Assembly: GCA_020466095.1 (NCBI GenBank)
Contig: CM035807.1
Coordinates: 53,162,752-53,226,751, forward strand
DNA from: Chlorops oryzae
Taxonomy: Eukaryota; Arthropoda; Insecta; Diptera; Chloropidae
Direction of reading: 5' to 3'
DNA: 64,000 bases
This document shows positions 8,893 to 19,019 of the stretch, one piece after another. Position numbers and translations under genes: made by a program. Position 1 is the stretch's first letter. Each line of letters opens with the position of its first letter. The notes below the pieces were generated by a model. That model was not told the DNA's origin and made no database searches. It was given only the letters and a program-made list of their open reading frames with translations.

Positions 8893-9468
8893 TAAAATGT
8901 TGCGTGTCTGCTGGGGAGAAGGACCTCTAGTAAAGCGCCAACAAAGGATTCCGTTGAATAAAACACTCTTTACTCCTTTTCCATTGGTGTTTCTTTATTA
9001 AAGTCTTTTAATGATGTTTACAGGTTCTACTCTAGCTTACTTTACTGCCCTAATTCCCTAGCTAACACTGAGATCCACACTTTGTCGTCCTGGCTCGTAA
9101 GTAGGTGCGCCAAAGTTGAGATCTGATTAGACTTTCGATTCCAAACTGCAAGTCCCTTTCCGTTGCTCGATGATCAGCTTTTATAATCAGAAAGTGCTTT
9201 GCATGCACTTTCCTCGAGTCGATCATTTCCAGTGTGCTCTTCTGCGTCTCTGCATCGTTCTATTTCTTCAGCTGGCTGTTGTTGTCGCGCTGACCCAGTT
9301 CTCTTTCCATGTTGCTGCACTATTAAGTAATAATTGGTGACCCAATTCTGCATTTGGCCCACTGACCACTGTTTGAATATGATAGCTTCATATTTCAACC
9401 GTCGAGCTTTGTTGACACATTGCACCCGATCGCTATCGTTTCTTCGTTTCCGCATTATTGATGACACT
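8893..9468 (-). repeat. 5' LTR of the errantivirus-like element
   Basis: The inner boundary is set by the PBS at 8892. The outer boundary at 9468 is an estimate from an AGTGT start, a common errantivirus LTR start, and cannot be checked because the other LTR is outside the window. On the minus strand there is a TATAAAAG box near 9184-9175 and an AATAAAG poly(A)-type signal near 9000, in the right order for U3-R-U5. Confidence 0.55.
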
Positions 9469-9597
9469 TTGCTTTTTTCTTCTTAGTGCCGGCAGTGTGA
9501 CGTGACTTCGGTAGAAGTGACTCACAACAGGGCGATTACCTTTTAAAGTATAAAAAGGGTTTGGAATGCTATTGTTTATTGAAACACGGTGAATGAA
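9469..9597. other. Unassigned flank between two retroelements
   Basis: Short interval between the errantivirus-like LTR and the A-run that begins the non-LTR element. It has a TATAAAAAG-like string at 9549-9558 but no gene or clear repeat. Confidence 0.4.
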
Positions 9598-9614
9598 TAA
9601 AAAAAAAAAAAAAC

Positions 9615-9798
9615 AAGTTCTCAAAAAAAGATGATCTAAAGCAATATGCAATATGCAACTGGAATTAAAAGGCAAAAGAAACTCTCTGCTGCTTTTTCGA
9701 TTCGGGGCAAAGTTTATGTTCGAGGTATTTCTGAGGGCGAATCGAAGCTGGTGAATAACATAAATGAAATAAATAAAATTGCTGGTATTGAAATTTAA
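9615..9798 (+). pseudogene. ORF1 C-terminal remnant of the CR1-like element
   Basis: The frame ending at the stop 9796-9798 encodes a basic C-terminal ORF1 tail with a SIRGKVYVR segment, as in CR1/L2 ORF1 proteins (RNA-binding coat protein). The upstream end is shifted by a 7-bp duplication (CAATATG twice, about 9643-9656), and the N-terminal part is missing. ORF2 starts 221 nt downstream. Confidence 0.55.
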
Positions 9799-10018
9799 TG
9801 AACATATATGGATTTTTCTGAACGCAATACTTTGTATCTCTTACAATTGAATTTATTTGTAGCTTATTCTCTTATCTATTTTTTCATTTATCTCTTCTCT
9901 TACTTATATCATTCTTATATTCTTCACTTACAAACCTTTTCTCTTCTCAGTATCAATTATATATTATTGCTATATTCTTATGAATGTCAACTTGGAAGTG
10001 CTAAAAATAAATGTTTAG

Positions 10019-12850
10019 ATGGATAACACACACTCAAACTCCAACACTAACATTGACTATTTTTCGACTATACTTAAAATTATAAATGACAACAGCTGTG
10101 GCTTTCAACTGTGTCATCTTAACGCTCGTAGCCTTAACTCCGAAAAGATAGACTATTTTAACAATATTTTTAATAACTTGACTATTGATGTTGTTTGTGT
10201 GTCTGAGACGTGGTTTAAAACTGAAGTTACCGATGAGATGTATGCTTTATGTAATTATAAAATAATGAGGAATGACAGGAAAACGGGGTTGCGGGGTGGG
10301 GGTATAGCTATTTATTGCAAAAAAAGTCTGAACTGTACAGTAGTAAAAGCCTCTGAAAGCTCTGACTCTGTAGAATATCTGTGCGTCGAGATAGGTGACT
10401 CTCTCAGTAAAATTTTGTTAGTCTGTGTTTACAACCCTCATAAATGTAATGATCTAACGGATTTATTTGATACAATAAGCGAATTCAACTTATGCTATGA
10501 GCATGTTATAATATGCGGAGACTTTAATGTTGACCTTTTAATGAGTGACTCAAATGCATCTACCTTAAGGGATCTCGTAAGCTCAATTGGTGTCAGTATT
10601 TTAAATAACTCTCCTACACGTTTTGCTCCAAGCAATAGACCAAGTTTACTTGACATAATATGTGTCTCTGAATTGAACAATATCCTCCACTACGAGCAGC
10701 TTTCAATGCCAGGAATATCTGATCATGATATGTTGTATATGAGCTACAATATAAATTTCAAGCAAAAAGCTGATGATAACTCTTTCACTTTTCGTGACTT
10801 CAAGAGTGTGAATCTTTGTGATTTAGCTAGGGATGCATGTGCCATAGACTGGAATCAATGTTGGTTCTTTCCGGACATTGATTCTAAAGTAGAATACTTT
10901 AATGTTTCAGTAAACTATCTGTTTAATAATCATGTTCCTATTAAAAATATATCGAGTAAAAAGCGACAACAGCCATGGTTCACACTTGAAGTTAAGCATG
11001 CCATCGGTGTAAGAAGTAAATTGTATACTGATTGGAAGAAATTTCCAACCAGCTACAACTGGGATAGGTATAGAAATGCGAGAAATCGAGTCACTCTGAT
11101 AACTAGGAATGCCAAGAGGAGGTTTTACCAAACCAAACTAAATTCTGATTTACCCAGCAAGTTGCTGTGGAGAAATCTGAGAAGCATTGGTGTTAGTGGG
11201 AAATCTGAGTCTTCTTGTTCCTTGAATGTGGATCTCATGAATGACTACTTTCTTTCATCTAATGTTGACAGTCAAAATAATAACTTTGTATTGAACGATA
11301 ACACCTTATTCAACGGTGATGATGAGTTCTGCTTTAGATGTCTTCACGAGTCTGAAGTACTCCGATGTATATTTGCTATAAAATCCAATGCAATAGGTGA
11401 AGATATGATGAGTCTACGTTTTCTTAAAATGATATTGCCATTTGTAATTTCAATAGTAACACACATTTTCAACTATGCCATAACAACATCACAATTTCCC
11501 AGCATATGGAAAATTGCAAAAGTTATTCCTATAGCAAAAAACAGCTCTTCAAAAACACCAAAGGATTTTCGTCCAATAAGTATTCTGCCCGTGCTTTCGA
11601 AAGTGTTTGAGAAGTGTCTATCGATACAAATTGTGGAGTTCATGAACGCAAACAATCTTTTATCTGAACACCAATCTGGCTACAGATCCCATCACAGTTG
11701 CTCTACAGCTACTTTAAAAATATTAGAAGATATTCGGCCAGCATTTGATAAAGGTGAACTTACAATTTTAGTGTTACTTGATTTCTCGAAAGCATTTGAT
11801 ACTGTTAATCATGAATTTCTTCTTCAAAAACTTAAGCACTATTTTGGTTTCAATTCCACTGCGCTGTGCTTGCTACGAAGCTACCTTAACGAAAGGTTAC
11901 AGATGGTTAGTGTAGGGAATCAAAATTCTGCGCTTAAAAATGTCATTTCTGGAGTCCCGCAGGGATCCATATTGGGTCCCATTTTGTTCAGCATTTTCAT
12001 AAATGATATTGTGTACAATTGTAAGAATGTCTCAATTCATTTGTATGCCGATGATGCTCAAGTTTATTTGTCTAGACCAATAGGGCTCTCGGAAGACCTT
12101 CTATTTCGAGTGAATGAAGACTTACAGTCAATTCAAGCGTGGGCTCAAATAAATGTTCTAAATTTAAATATTTCTAAAACTAAAGCTTTACTCATTTCCC
12201 ATCATTCACAAAGCTTGGACAACATTCCTAATGTTATTATTGGTACCACATCTGTGAATTATGAGTCGTGCGTCACGAGTCTTGGCTTTAAGGTGAGCTC
12301 TCGACTCTCTTGTTCTGAACATGTGAACGAAACCGTCAAAAAATGTTATTATGTGCTCAGAAAACTATGGAACACTGCACATTTTGTTCCACTTGAAATA
12401 AAAATGAAACTAGTAAAAACATTAATTCTACCTCTTATTACGTATGGAGCGAATGTGTATGGAAACCTAGACTCACAATCTATGAAGAAGCTCCAACTTC
12501 TGATTAATAATTCTGCACGTTTCGTGTTTAACAGAAGAAAATACGACCATATTTCGGTGTTTGCCACTCAAATTTTAAATCGCAGTTTACCCTCTTACCT
12601 CAATCTTCGCAACATTTTGTTCCTTCACAAATTAATTTATACCAAATGTCCTCAATACCTGTATAGAAATCTAGTCTTCTCACAATCTGCTCGCACATGC
12701 AACATCATAGTCCCTACGTTTAATTATATGTCTACGTCCAGAATGTTCTTTGTTAGTGTTGTCAAGATTTGGAATGCATTACCAAATAATGTTAAATCTG
12801 AAATAAATTTTAGGTATTTCAAGTTGGCAGTCAATGAGCTTTTTAATTAA
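10019..12850 (+). CDS. ORF2 endonuclease/reverse transcriptase of the CR1-like element, intact
   Basis: 943 aa. Residues about 23-240 are an apurinic-type endonuclease with NARSL near the start, SETWF, GDFNVD and a terminal SDHD. Residues about 440-720 are a reverse transcriptase with FRPIS, LLDFSKAFDTV, SGVPQGSILGP and the catalytic YADD (about 675). The C-terminal 200 residues resemble the usual CR1/jockey tail. The protein nicks target DNA and primes cDNA synthesis there. No stop or frameshift was seen, so this ORF may be functional although ORF1 is not. CR1-group is preferred over jockey because of the repeat tail; the distinction is not certain. Confidence 0.95.
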   Translation: MDNTHSNSNTNIDYFSTILKIINDNSCGFQLCHLNARSLNSEKIDYFNNIFNNLTIDVVCVSETWFKTEVTDEMYALCNYKIMRNDRKTGLRGGGIAIYCKKSLNCTVVKASESSDSVEYLCVEIGDSLSKILLVCVYNPHKCNDLTDLFDTISEFNLCYEHVIICGDFNVDLLMSDSNASTLRDLVSSIGVSILNNSPTRFAPSNRPSLLDIICVSELNNILHYEQLSMPGISDHDMLYMSYNINFKQKADDNSFTFRDFKSVNLCDLARDACAIDWNQCWFFPDIDSKVEYFNVSVNYLFNNHVPIKNISSKKRQQPWFTLEVKHAIGVRSKLYTDWKKFPTSYNWDRYRNARNRVTLITRNAKRRFYQTKLNSDLPSKLLWRNLRSIGVSGKSESSCSLNVDLMNDYFLSSNVDSQNNNFVLNDNTLFNGDDEFCFRCLHESEVLRCIFAIKSNAIGEDMMSLRFLKMILPFVISIVTHIFNYAITTSQFPSIWKIAKVIPIAKNSSSKTPKDFRPISILPVLSKVFEKCLSIQIVEFMNANNLLSEHQSGYRSHHSCSTATLKILEDIRPAFDKGELTILVLLDFSKAFDTVNHEFLLQKLKHYFGFNSTALCLLRSYLNERLQMVSVGNQNSALKNVISGVPQGSILGPILFSIFINDIVYNCKNVSIHLYADDAQVYLSRPIGLSEDLLFRVNEDLQSIQAWAQINVLNLNISKTKALLISHHSQSLDNIPNVIIGTTSVNYESCVTSLGFKVSSRLSCSEHVNETVKKCYYVLRKLWNTAHFVPLEIKMKLVKTLILPLITYGANVYGNLDSQSMKKLQLLINNSARFVFNRRKYDHISVFATQILNRSLPSYLNLRNILFLHKLIYTKCPQYLYRNLVFSQSARTCNIIVPTFNYMSTSRMFFVSVVKIWNALPNNVKSEINFRYFKLAVNELFN

Positions 12851-13136
12851 TAAATTAATTTATCTTCATCTATCCTATTCTTTCTATTCAATTCTTTCTT
12901 ACTCAACTTTCCTATTCTTCCACACTCTTCCTACTTTTTCATATAATAAATAAAAGTATTATTTAAATTCGAATTCATTAAATTAATATTTTACTACCAC
13001 CGTTTAAGAATAAGTGCTAGAATTAAGTTTTAATTTTAAGCATTAATGATGTTAATCTAATACTATGGAAGTACAATAGGAGACTTAAGTCTTACATGTA
13101 CGATGAATTGAATAAATTGAAATTGAAATTGAAATT

Positions 13137-14138
13137 AAAGCGTCATAAGTCTTTAAATCATGCAACAAGAGCAACGACCTCAACCACAAAACTACCAGCT
13201 AATAAGCCAAAAATAAAATTTTAAAGTAAAATATGCGTAGATGGTTAGGAGTTGGAAATCGAGCCAAAAAGCAAATGCATCAACGCACTTGAAAGAGGAC
13301 ATTAAGAGAGTGAGATCGCTGCTTTAAAATCGAATTGAATATTTTTAAATTGATAAGAAAAATGCGAAAGTGTTGATACCATGGAAGGCAAAGAAACAAT
13401 TGATATGAGTCCGAACACGTTTCAAACTTCAATGGCAACAGTTCCACGCGAAGCAGACATCGAAGAAATATAATCCAAAGATATGCTTTAAATCAAAAAA
13501 TTTAGCGCTCGTGGAAGAAAATTTAAATAAAAGCAGGTAAAGAGGAAGTGAACACGTAGTTAAACTTACTCAAAAGCCCAAAGAGGAACCAGCGATAAGG
13601 TTTCGTCCCGAATTCGGTGTCGCCCCATTCAATTTGTGGATTTTGTGTCGCTGTAAATAAAGATAAGTATCGTGACAAACATGCATTTGTACGTGTTTTG
13701 GTTTAAGATCGTAATCCAATAACAGACACACACTAGACAGAGATAACTGGTCTCAGCAGCTGTTTACAGCTGCCAGCTGCTCTAAGAAGAAGTGATGCTA
13801 ATTGATAGATCACCTCCACCAAGCAGTAGCCCCGACACGAAGCATAGGTATGGAGTACTTAACCAAGCTCAGCAACTTATCGCTAGCAAAATTACGCCAG
13901 ATGATATCAAACTAAACCAGTCTACCAGTTTACAATCAGGTACAAGTCAATTTTCAAATATAGAAAGCCAATTCGAGAGGCAAAGATCACACTCCGTTAG
14001 TAGAATAAATTGCAATGCAATTAAAGTAAATAGCTCAACCAGCTATCGCAACTATTCCTAGTGCAAATGCTACAAAAAATTTACCCAAAATATGAAATAG
14101 TTGATTCGGATAACAACCAACATAAAATGAATATAAAA
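13137..14138 (+). other. Unassigned 1-kb stretch with two small, possibly exonic frames
   Basis: No TE was recognised. An ATG in good context at 13381 opens 30 codons rich in Thr/Ser/Glu (ending at 13473). A second open stretch is listed separately. A donor-like AGCAG/GTAAAG occurs near 13537. A pyrimidine-poor region without other signal fills the rest. Confidence 0.3.
13786..14061 (+). CDS. Unidentified Ser/Pro-rich ORF, possible exon
   Basis: About 91 codons open after an in-frame stop at 13783, with an AG just before the open part and a possible CAG/GTACAAGT donor at about 13939. The composition (DRSPPPSSSPDTK..., then a VLNQAQQLIASK helix-like stretch) looks more like a regulatory protein exon than chance translation. 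I do not recognise it. It could equally be a chance ORF in intergenic DNA or part of an unknown TE. Confidence 0.3.
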   Translation, partial: EEVMLIDRSPPPSSSPDTKHRYGVLNQAQQLIASKITPDDIKLNQSTSLQSGTSQFSNIESQFERQRSHSVSRINCNAIKVNSSTSYRNYS

Positions 14139-15207
14139 GAGGTAAGGGTGTTATAGTGAGGCGAGCCTGACAATAGAATACCCGACACAGACACACATGT
14201 TCAAATATGTTTATATATTAAGAGGTGTTTAAGGCCATTTCTTTATGAAAACCGCCCCTTTGCCACGCCTACTATTACAATTTTTTTGAATTATAATCGG
14301 AGGCTTAAATATACGTTCAAATTCTAGGTAAGCTTCATTGAAATATTTCCAAAAAGTCCGATTTTGACGCAGTTTTGGGATTTTTGTGACAGACCCTACT
14401 ACTGGAGGTACCCTTGATAATGCACAATCAAGGAAATTTTTTGAAGGATGTTACTGGCTACAAATTGGCTCTGGGATAGCGTAGGGGATGCGTGCTATGC
14501 TCTTGATCCCAGGGTCTGATGTTCGATTGCCGGCACAGGCGAAATGGAGTGTAATGTTCCAAGCCTAGCACTGGTTTTTCAAAAATCGCATGTTAGGGGC
14601 ACACAACATAAAAAGACACACATTCACACAATACAAGAAAACCTCCTTTGTATCACAATGGGCCGATTAACGGCCTAAGTGGCAGCCACTTCAACCTACC
14701 TACCTAATTGCTACAAAGGAAATATAAGTGCCAAATTTCGTTCAGACCCCTAATAAATTTCGGGTGTAGGAGACATTATTCGAAAAATGCCCTTCTGCCA
14801 CGTCCACTTTTCCAATTTTGCGAGATCATATTACTTGCCTTAAAGCATGTTCAACTATCAAAATTCATCAAAATATCTTGAAAAACTTCGATTTAAGAGC
14901 AGTTTTTGTGATTTTCGTAATAGACCCTAGTACTGGAGGTACCCCTAAAAATGGTCCGATCGTGTCCATTCTCGAACTTATTTTTACTTATGTCCCAGTG
15001 AGCACGCATACCGTGTCAAAATAACTCAACTCCTTCGATAAGAAAACTGTATACAGACAGACGGACAGAAAGACGAACGGACATGTCTAAATCGAATCTC
15101 CTGATCAATTCTATATATATTTTGTATAGTCTATCTCGGCTGGTTATGGGTGTTACACACAACCACAAAAACGTAATATACCACCGACACTGAGTGTGTG
15201 GGGTATA
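14139..15207 (+). repeat. mini-me-like non-autonomous repeat, interrupted by a SINE and then by a LOA-type element
   Basis: A long non-coding repeat with internal similar halves: GACCCTACTACTGGAGGTACC at about 14392 and GACCCTAGTACTGGAGGTACC at about 14923. A GACA/GACG-rich (GTCY-type) tract lies at 15053-15083, followed by GGACATGTCTAAATCGA and TGGGTGTTACA. Dipteran mini-me elements are described as carrying TA and GTCY microsatellites. A second relative lies near 31908-32580. The end of the repeat is the 12-bp target of the LOA-type element. Confidence 0.55.
14465..14709 (+). mobile_element. tRNA-derived SINE with 8-bp target duplication
   Basis: 245 bp flanked by GCTACAAA (14457-14464 and 14710-14717). 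It holds a perfect A box TAGCGTAGGGG (14477-14487) and a near-consensus B box at 14521, 44 bp apart, as in tRNA promoters. The tail has CCTA repeats. It is nested in the mini-me-like repeat. Confidence 0.7.
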
Positions 15208-15486
15208 ATATAATAATGTGGGACGTTGGGAAGCCTCAGCTTACATCAAGTGGCCCCACTGAATTGAAGGATTAGCCGAAGTATACCACGTTAGCGTTGG
15301 GTCCTTTTTCGTCCTTCGTGACTCTCTTAGAGGGCTAAAGCCTTATAGAAGGCTTCCGTTCTTATATTGAGTCAAATAACGTCGACTGACGTTTGCCGTT
15401 CGTCCCCGATCAACACGTCAGTACCGGATTGCTAACTGTTGTGAGCTAGATAGCAGGAAACCTAGCCCTCCCCAGTTAGACCTTCA

Positions 15487-15906
15487 TTAGATGCGTCGTC
15501 TTGGTCGTTGTCCCGAAAATAATTCGCTCTCAACTGTCATGACTACGCCATCTGTTAGTGCAAGCAGATCTTTGATTTTAAGTTCGGCAATCCCGTCCTC
15601 ACCAATCCAATGGTGTCCCGTGATCGCCAACCTCCTACTTGCCAGTGACGGACAGTGGCACACAAGGTGTACCTCTGTCTCGCTGTCTTCTAGGCATAAC
15701 CTACATGTGTCATCTTCAGCAAGACTCATCTTCCTGAGATGGCACATGAAGTTACCGTGTTACCGTGATCTCAACCAGCTGAGGGTGCTCCGTTTAAGAC
15801 TAAGCGCCTTCATTGCCGCCGTGACCCATGGCTTTTTTATAGCCAGCTTCGCCTGTTTGCAAGTGCTCAACTCGCACCAACAGCGTTGATGCATTGAGTT
15901 AATCCA
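15487..15906 (-). pseudogene. ORF2 C-terminal region of the LOA-type element (beyond the solo LTR)
   Basis: Reads the post-RNase H tail: a STCKQAKLAI segment, then a Cys/His cluster (GHGNFMCHL..., CRLC, HLVCHC) typical of the end of LOA/jockey ORF2. One frameshift lies near 15750. Its upstream codons continue from 19020 once the solo LTR and one copy of CTTT are removed. Confidence 0.75.
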
Positions 15907-16267
15907 CTTTTGTTACGTAGCAGTGCAGACAATTTAAATCCAACCTTGTTCCCAATGAACTCGCGGTAAAATTACTAAATACATCCAATTTGTGAGATAC
16001 GTATATATTTATTGAATATATGTATATATATTTTTTTATATAACAAAAAAAAAAAAAAAAAAAAAAAAAAAACAAGAAAGAAAAAAGAAAAAAAAAAGGA
16101 AAAAGGAAAGAAATAGATACATCAGTATTCCTTAATATGAGACATAAAGAGAAGAAGAAGAAAAAACAAGCAAAAAGTAATTCCCTACGGCAGGTAAGCC
16201 GCTTAAAATCATCTACATCCTTATACATTTGATTATTTTAAAAATAAAAATAAAGGATTAACTAAAT

Positions 16268-16843
16268 ATGGAAACCATCGAACAAAGATTTGAAGAGAGC
16301 AAGACTCGGTTCCAAGAATCTATGAAGCGGATCCGCCAAACGCTGCCGAAAACCAAACTGCTACCAGCCGATCTCGAAGAAGTAGCGTACAACAAAAAGA
16401 TATCGGTTAGACCGAAGTCTTCCAACACCAGCTATCAACCTGATCGTCGGCTCATTGATACGACTGTATTGCCAGAGGAAGAAAGGTATGCTCCTCCACG
16501 GCCAACGCCCAGCGAACCACAAAATAACGACGAAGGCCTGCTCGACATACTATTGCGCAAAGCTAGTGATGTGTTGATTCTCGATGGGTATGACCCAAAC
16601 GAGGATGACTGGAGTTGGCTTAGCGAAGAAGAGACGCCCACAGTCAGCAATAGCTCCGAAGCACCAACCACCGCCATACATACGGAAATTTCCATGCAAG
16701 TCCGAAAAGAAGTCCGGGAAGCTCAAAACGGAAAGCGGCCAGGAAAAACCCTAAAATATAGGAAGGAAATAAATGGAGAGTACTTCCAAATTAAAATTTC
16801 AAAAACGGGCATACCACATGTCAAAAGGGTTGCAGGTCCGTAA
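16268..16843 (+). CDS. LTR-encoded protein, 191 aa (relative of the ORFs at 40665 and 58689)
   Basis: ATG at 16268, 357 nt from the LTR start, open for 191 codons, sense relative to the LTR. It shares with the 241-aa ORFs of the other LTRs: LLPAD (about residue 33), a LID/LVD...LP block (about 62), LDGYD in an acidic stretch (about 104), VREAQ (about 149) and ING...Q with a hydrophobic-Lys/Arg-TG strand (about 168-180). The first 25 residues are likely helical (Glu/Arg/Lys-rich); the middle is Pro/Ser-rich and acidic; the C-terminus is basic. No membrane segment, signal peptide or known domain was seen. Function unknown. A CAG/GTAAGCC string lies 70 bp upstream (16192-16201) and could be a splice site. 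Confidence 0.75.
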   Translation: METIEQRFEESKTRFQESMKRIRQTLPKTKLLPADLEEVAYNKKISVRPKSSNTSYQPDRRLIDTTVLPEEERYAPPRPTPSEPQNNDEGLLDILLRKASDVLILDGYDPNEDDWSWLSEEETPTVSNSSEAPTTAIHTEISMQVRKEVREAQNGKRPGKTLKYRKEINGEYFQIKISKTGIPHVKRVAGP

Positions 16844-17029
16844 GATCACTCCCCATCATCAGCGACTCCAATAACGCAGGCAGCAGTGCCCAACAACAGC
16901 ATGCAACGCAAGAGGCATCGTGGTGGCAGACTCCGGGAGTGGTACGCCGACAAATATAGAAAAATAGTGAATTAGAATATTTTTCATCAATGGTTATACA
17001 ATACAAAAAGGATCTCTGAATTAATAAAA

Positions 17030-17185
17030 TATTTTTGAATTATTATTGTTATTAAAATCTTTTTAAACTAATATTAAAATACTAGTATTATTGAATTATT
17101 ATTGAAGTATTATTGAAGTATTATTGAATTATTATTGAATTGTTATTGAATTGTAATTTAATTGTTATTGAACTGAATAATCGTA
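17030..17185 (+). repeat. ATTATTGAA-type simple repeat inside the solo LTR
   Basis: Imperfect tandem units of (T)ATTATTGAA(T/G) run through this stretch. Non-coding. Confidence 0.7.
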
Positions 17186-18059
17186 GATATAGAAAAAAAA
17201 AAAAAAAAAGGAAACTGAATGAGATATTTTTTTTTTATTATGTTATGTAGGTAATAAATTATTGTAGACTACTGTAACAAGAGAAGTCAAAAGAAAAAAA
17301 AAATTGACACTCAAAAAAGGAGAAGAGGAAAAGGAAAGGGAAGGAAGGGAAGGAAAGAATAAATTTAAGAAAAAGGACGGAAAGCTAAATTATAACGTAA
17401 CGAATACAGTAACAATAATAACACTCACCGTAATGATCTCCAACAGCAGCACTCGCAGTAACGCAGAATTTTTCGCAGCTTCCGAAGCATGCATTTATAA
17501 TTTGCATTTATAACTTTTAATTAACTCGCGATTGTTTACGTTTTATTGACAAGTAGTCAAGAATGTCAAGAAAAGCGAAGGAAGGAAATTCACGAACTAG
17601 GAATAATACTAGTTTTTTGTTCCTGCAGGGTTGCATTTATATCCACCAAAATAATAACGATTTCTTTTTATTTTTAAATACAATTGTACAAATCAAAGTT
17701 TAGAATTCGAAAGATACCTACATAAATATGTCACAACATTAATCATAGACATGCAACTCACTGTTATAGAGACCAATGCAGTTGAGTATTGGTATAACAG
17801 TTATGAGAGTGTTATATCAAAGAAAAGGTAGAATAGAATTTAAACAAAAACAATGTACTAGATCGCTATAAGCATTAGCAATATAGTCAAGAACATATAC
17901 AACAACAAATTAGGCAAATGATGATCGCGAAATCATTATAAAAGGAGCGTGTTCCCAATGAAAAGCAAGCATAGTGTCCTACGCTGTGCTTGGAGCAAAT
18001 TGTGATACGACTTGCTAAAAATATTAAGAGGATTTTCTTTTCAAGTTATGCCAAAAGGG

Positions 18060-18350
18060 TAAGACCCTTTTCATGCATATATTTTTTCTTCGCCTTCGCC
18101 GTAGAGAATTGCTAGTTTTCCTTTGTTTGTATATTTTTTTTTAAATTTATTTTTTTTATTTTTCTTAAACAATTTTTTTTTCAATTTTTTTTCCTTTTTC
18201 TTTTTTTTGCCTCGTATTTTTTTTTTTTTTTTACTTACATTGAATATATACAATTTTTTTATTTTTTTATTTATTAGTTTGATTTTTTTGGTGTACTTAT
18301 AAATATTCATTAAAACAAAAATTAGATATAATATATATATATATATCCAC
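18060..18350. repeat. T-rich and TA-rich low-complexity tract inside the solo LTR
   Basis: Long T homopolymers, then an (AT)n run near 18328-18346. The Lys-rich frame that can be read here on the minus strand is a composition artefact. Confidence 0.8.
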
Positions 18351-19019
18351 TAATAAAAACACAATTGAAAATTAAATTTTGCATCTATTTCTTATTTTAA
18401 TATATGTGAAGCAAACTGGATGGAAGGTGATACCTTCCCTGTCACTTGAAATTAATATATGCCGGTTATGACGGCTTAAAGACAGGTGTGTTACTGAGCA
18501 GTGAACCACTAGGAAAAAGGTAGGATGCATTTGGGACCACTAAATGACTGACGGACCATAAAGAAGACGGACGAACGGACTGGCTTAGGGAGCGTGCGAA
18601 GATATGAAATAGGAGCCACAGCACGCTCATGGTTGTGCTACGCACAGTGGGTGGGACTGCTCCATGACCTCGGACAGAGATGGATAGGAGGAGTGTATGA
18701 TAGCGCAGGGTGAGTGACGAATGTGTAAAAATTTGATCAAGGGTTATGAATGTAAAGTTATACAGGGATTGTGTGAATGCGTAATTGAACGATAGGTATT
18801 TTTATGGCTACTTCCTCTTCTTTCTTTTTTTATATTTTTTTTCTGTTCCTTATTTCTCCCACCCACACATTTCGGTACGATTTTTCTTTGTTTAGATTGA
18901 GTAAAGGGTATGCGGAGTGGCAAGACTTCACGCCCATTACGGCGAGGTAGCCGCAGTTTTGCCACCGTACCGAGCCGCTACTACGCACACCTACACCAAC
19001 TGTCTCAATTTAACACTTT

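Larger units (their letters stand above)
1..9468 (-). mobile_element. Errantivirus-like Ty3/gypsy retroelement, truncated by the window edge
   Basis: Order on the minus strand: 5' LTR (about 9468-8893), PBS (8892-8881), leader with direct repeats and a splice donor, gag (6935-5223), pol (5076-1372), a Ulp1-like protease ORF (1412-471), and the beginning of env (347 to the edge). The 3' part of env and the 3' LTR lie outside the window. gag, pol and the extra ORF are all open, so the copy looks recent. A mariner (7027-8314) is inserted in the leader. The gag-pol-env layout, tRNA-Ser-like PBS and spliced env fit errantiviruses. The multi-knuckle gag and the protease ORF do not match the textbook members. 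Confidence 0.9.
9598..13136 (+). mobile_element. CR1-group non-LTR retrotransposon, 5' truncated
   Basis: It has an ORF1 remnant, a complete endonuclease-RT ORF2, an AT-rich 3' UTR and a tail of about three ATTGAA units near 13114-13136. Tails of short tandem repeats instead of poly(A) are usual in the CR1 group. The 5' start is taken at the A-run near 9598 and is uncertain. No convincing target duplication was found. Confidence 0.85.
15911..19015 (+). repeat. Solo giant LTR (3105 bp) carrying an ORF
   Basis: Begins TGTTACGTAGCAG and ends TTTAACA, flanked by a 4-bp duplication CTTT (15907-15910 and 19016-19019). The start matches the giant LTRs of the 38-61 kb element (TGTTACGTGGCAG), and the end is similar in style (CAATTTAACA against CAATTACA). 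It interrupts the LOA-type ORF2 exactly between codons for ...SAITK and WINS..., which confirms the boundaries. No internal retroelement region remains. Inside are the ORF, A/T-rich low-complexity tracts and several TA repeats. Confidence 0.85.

Noticed and set aside
17750..17830. Hairpin CTGTTATA...CCAAT / ATTGG...TATAACAG as a structural RNA
   Set aside because: Short imperfect inverted repeat in A/T-rich LTR; nothing else supports an RNA gene.
18071..18310. Lys-rich 79-aa minus-strand frame
   Set aside because: Translation of T-runs in the solo LTR.
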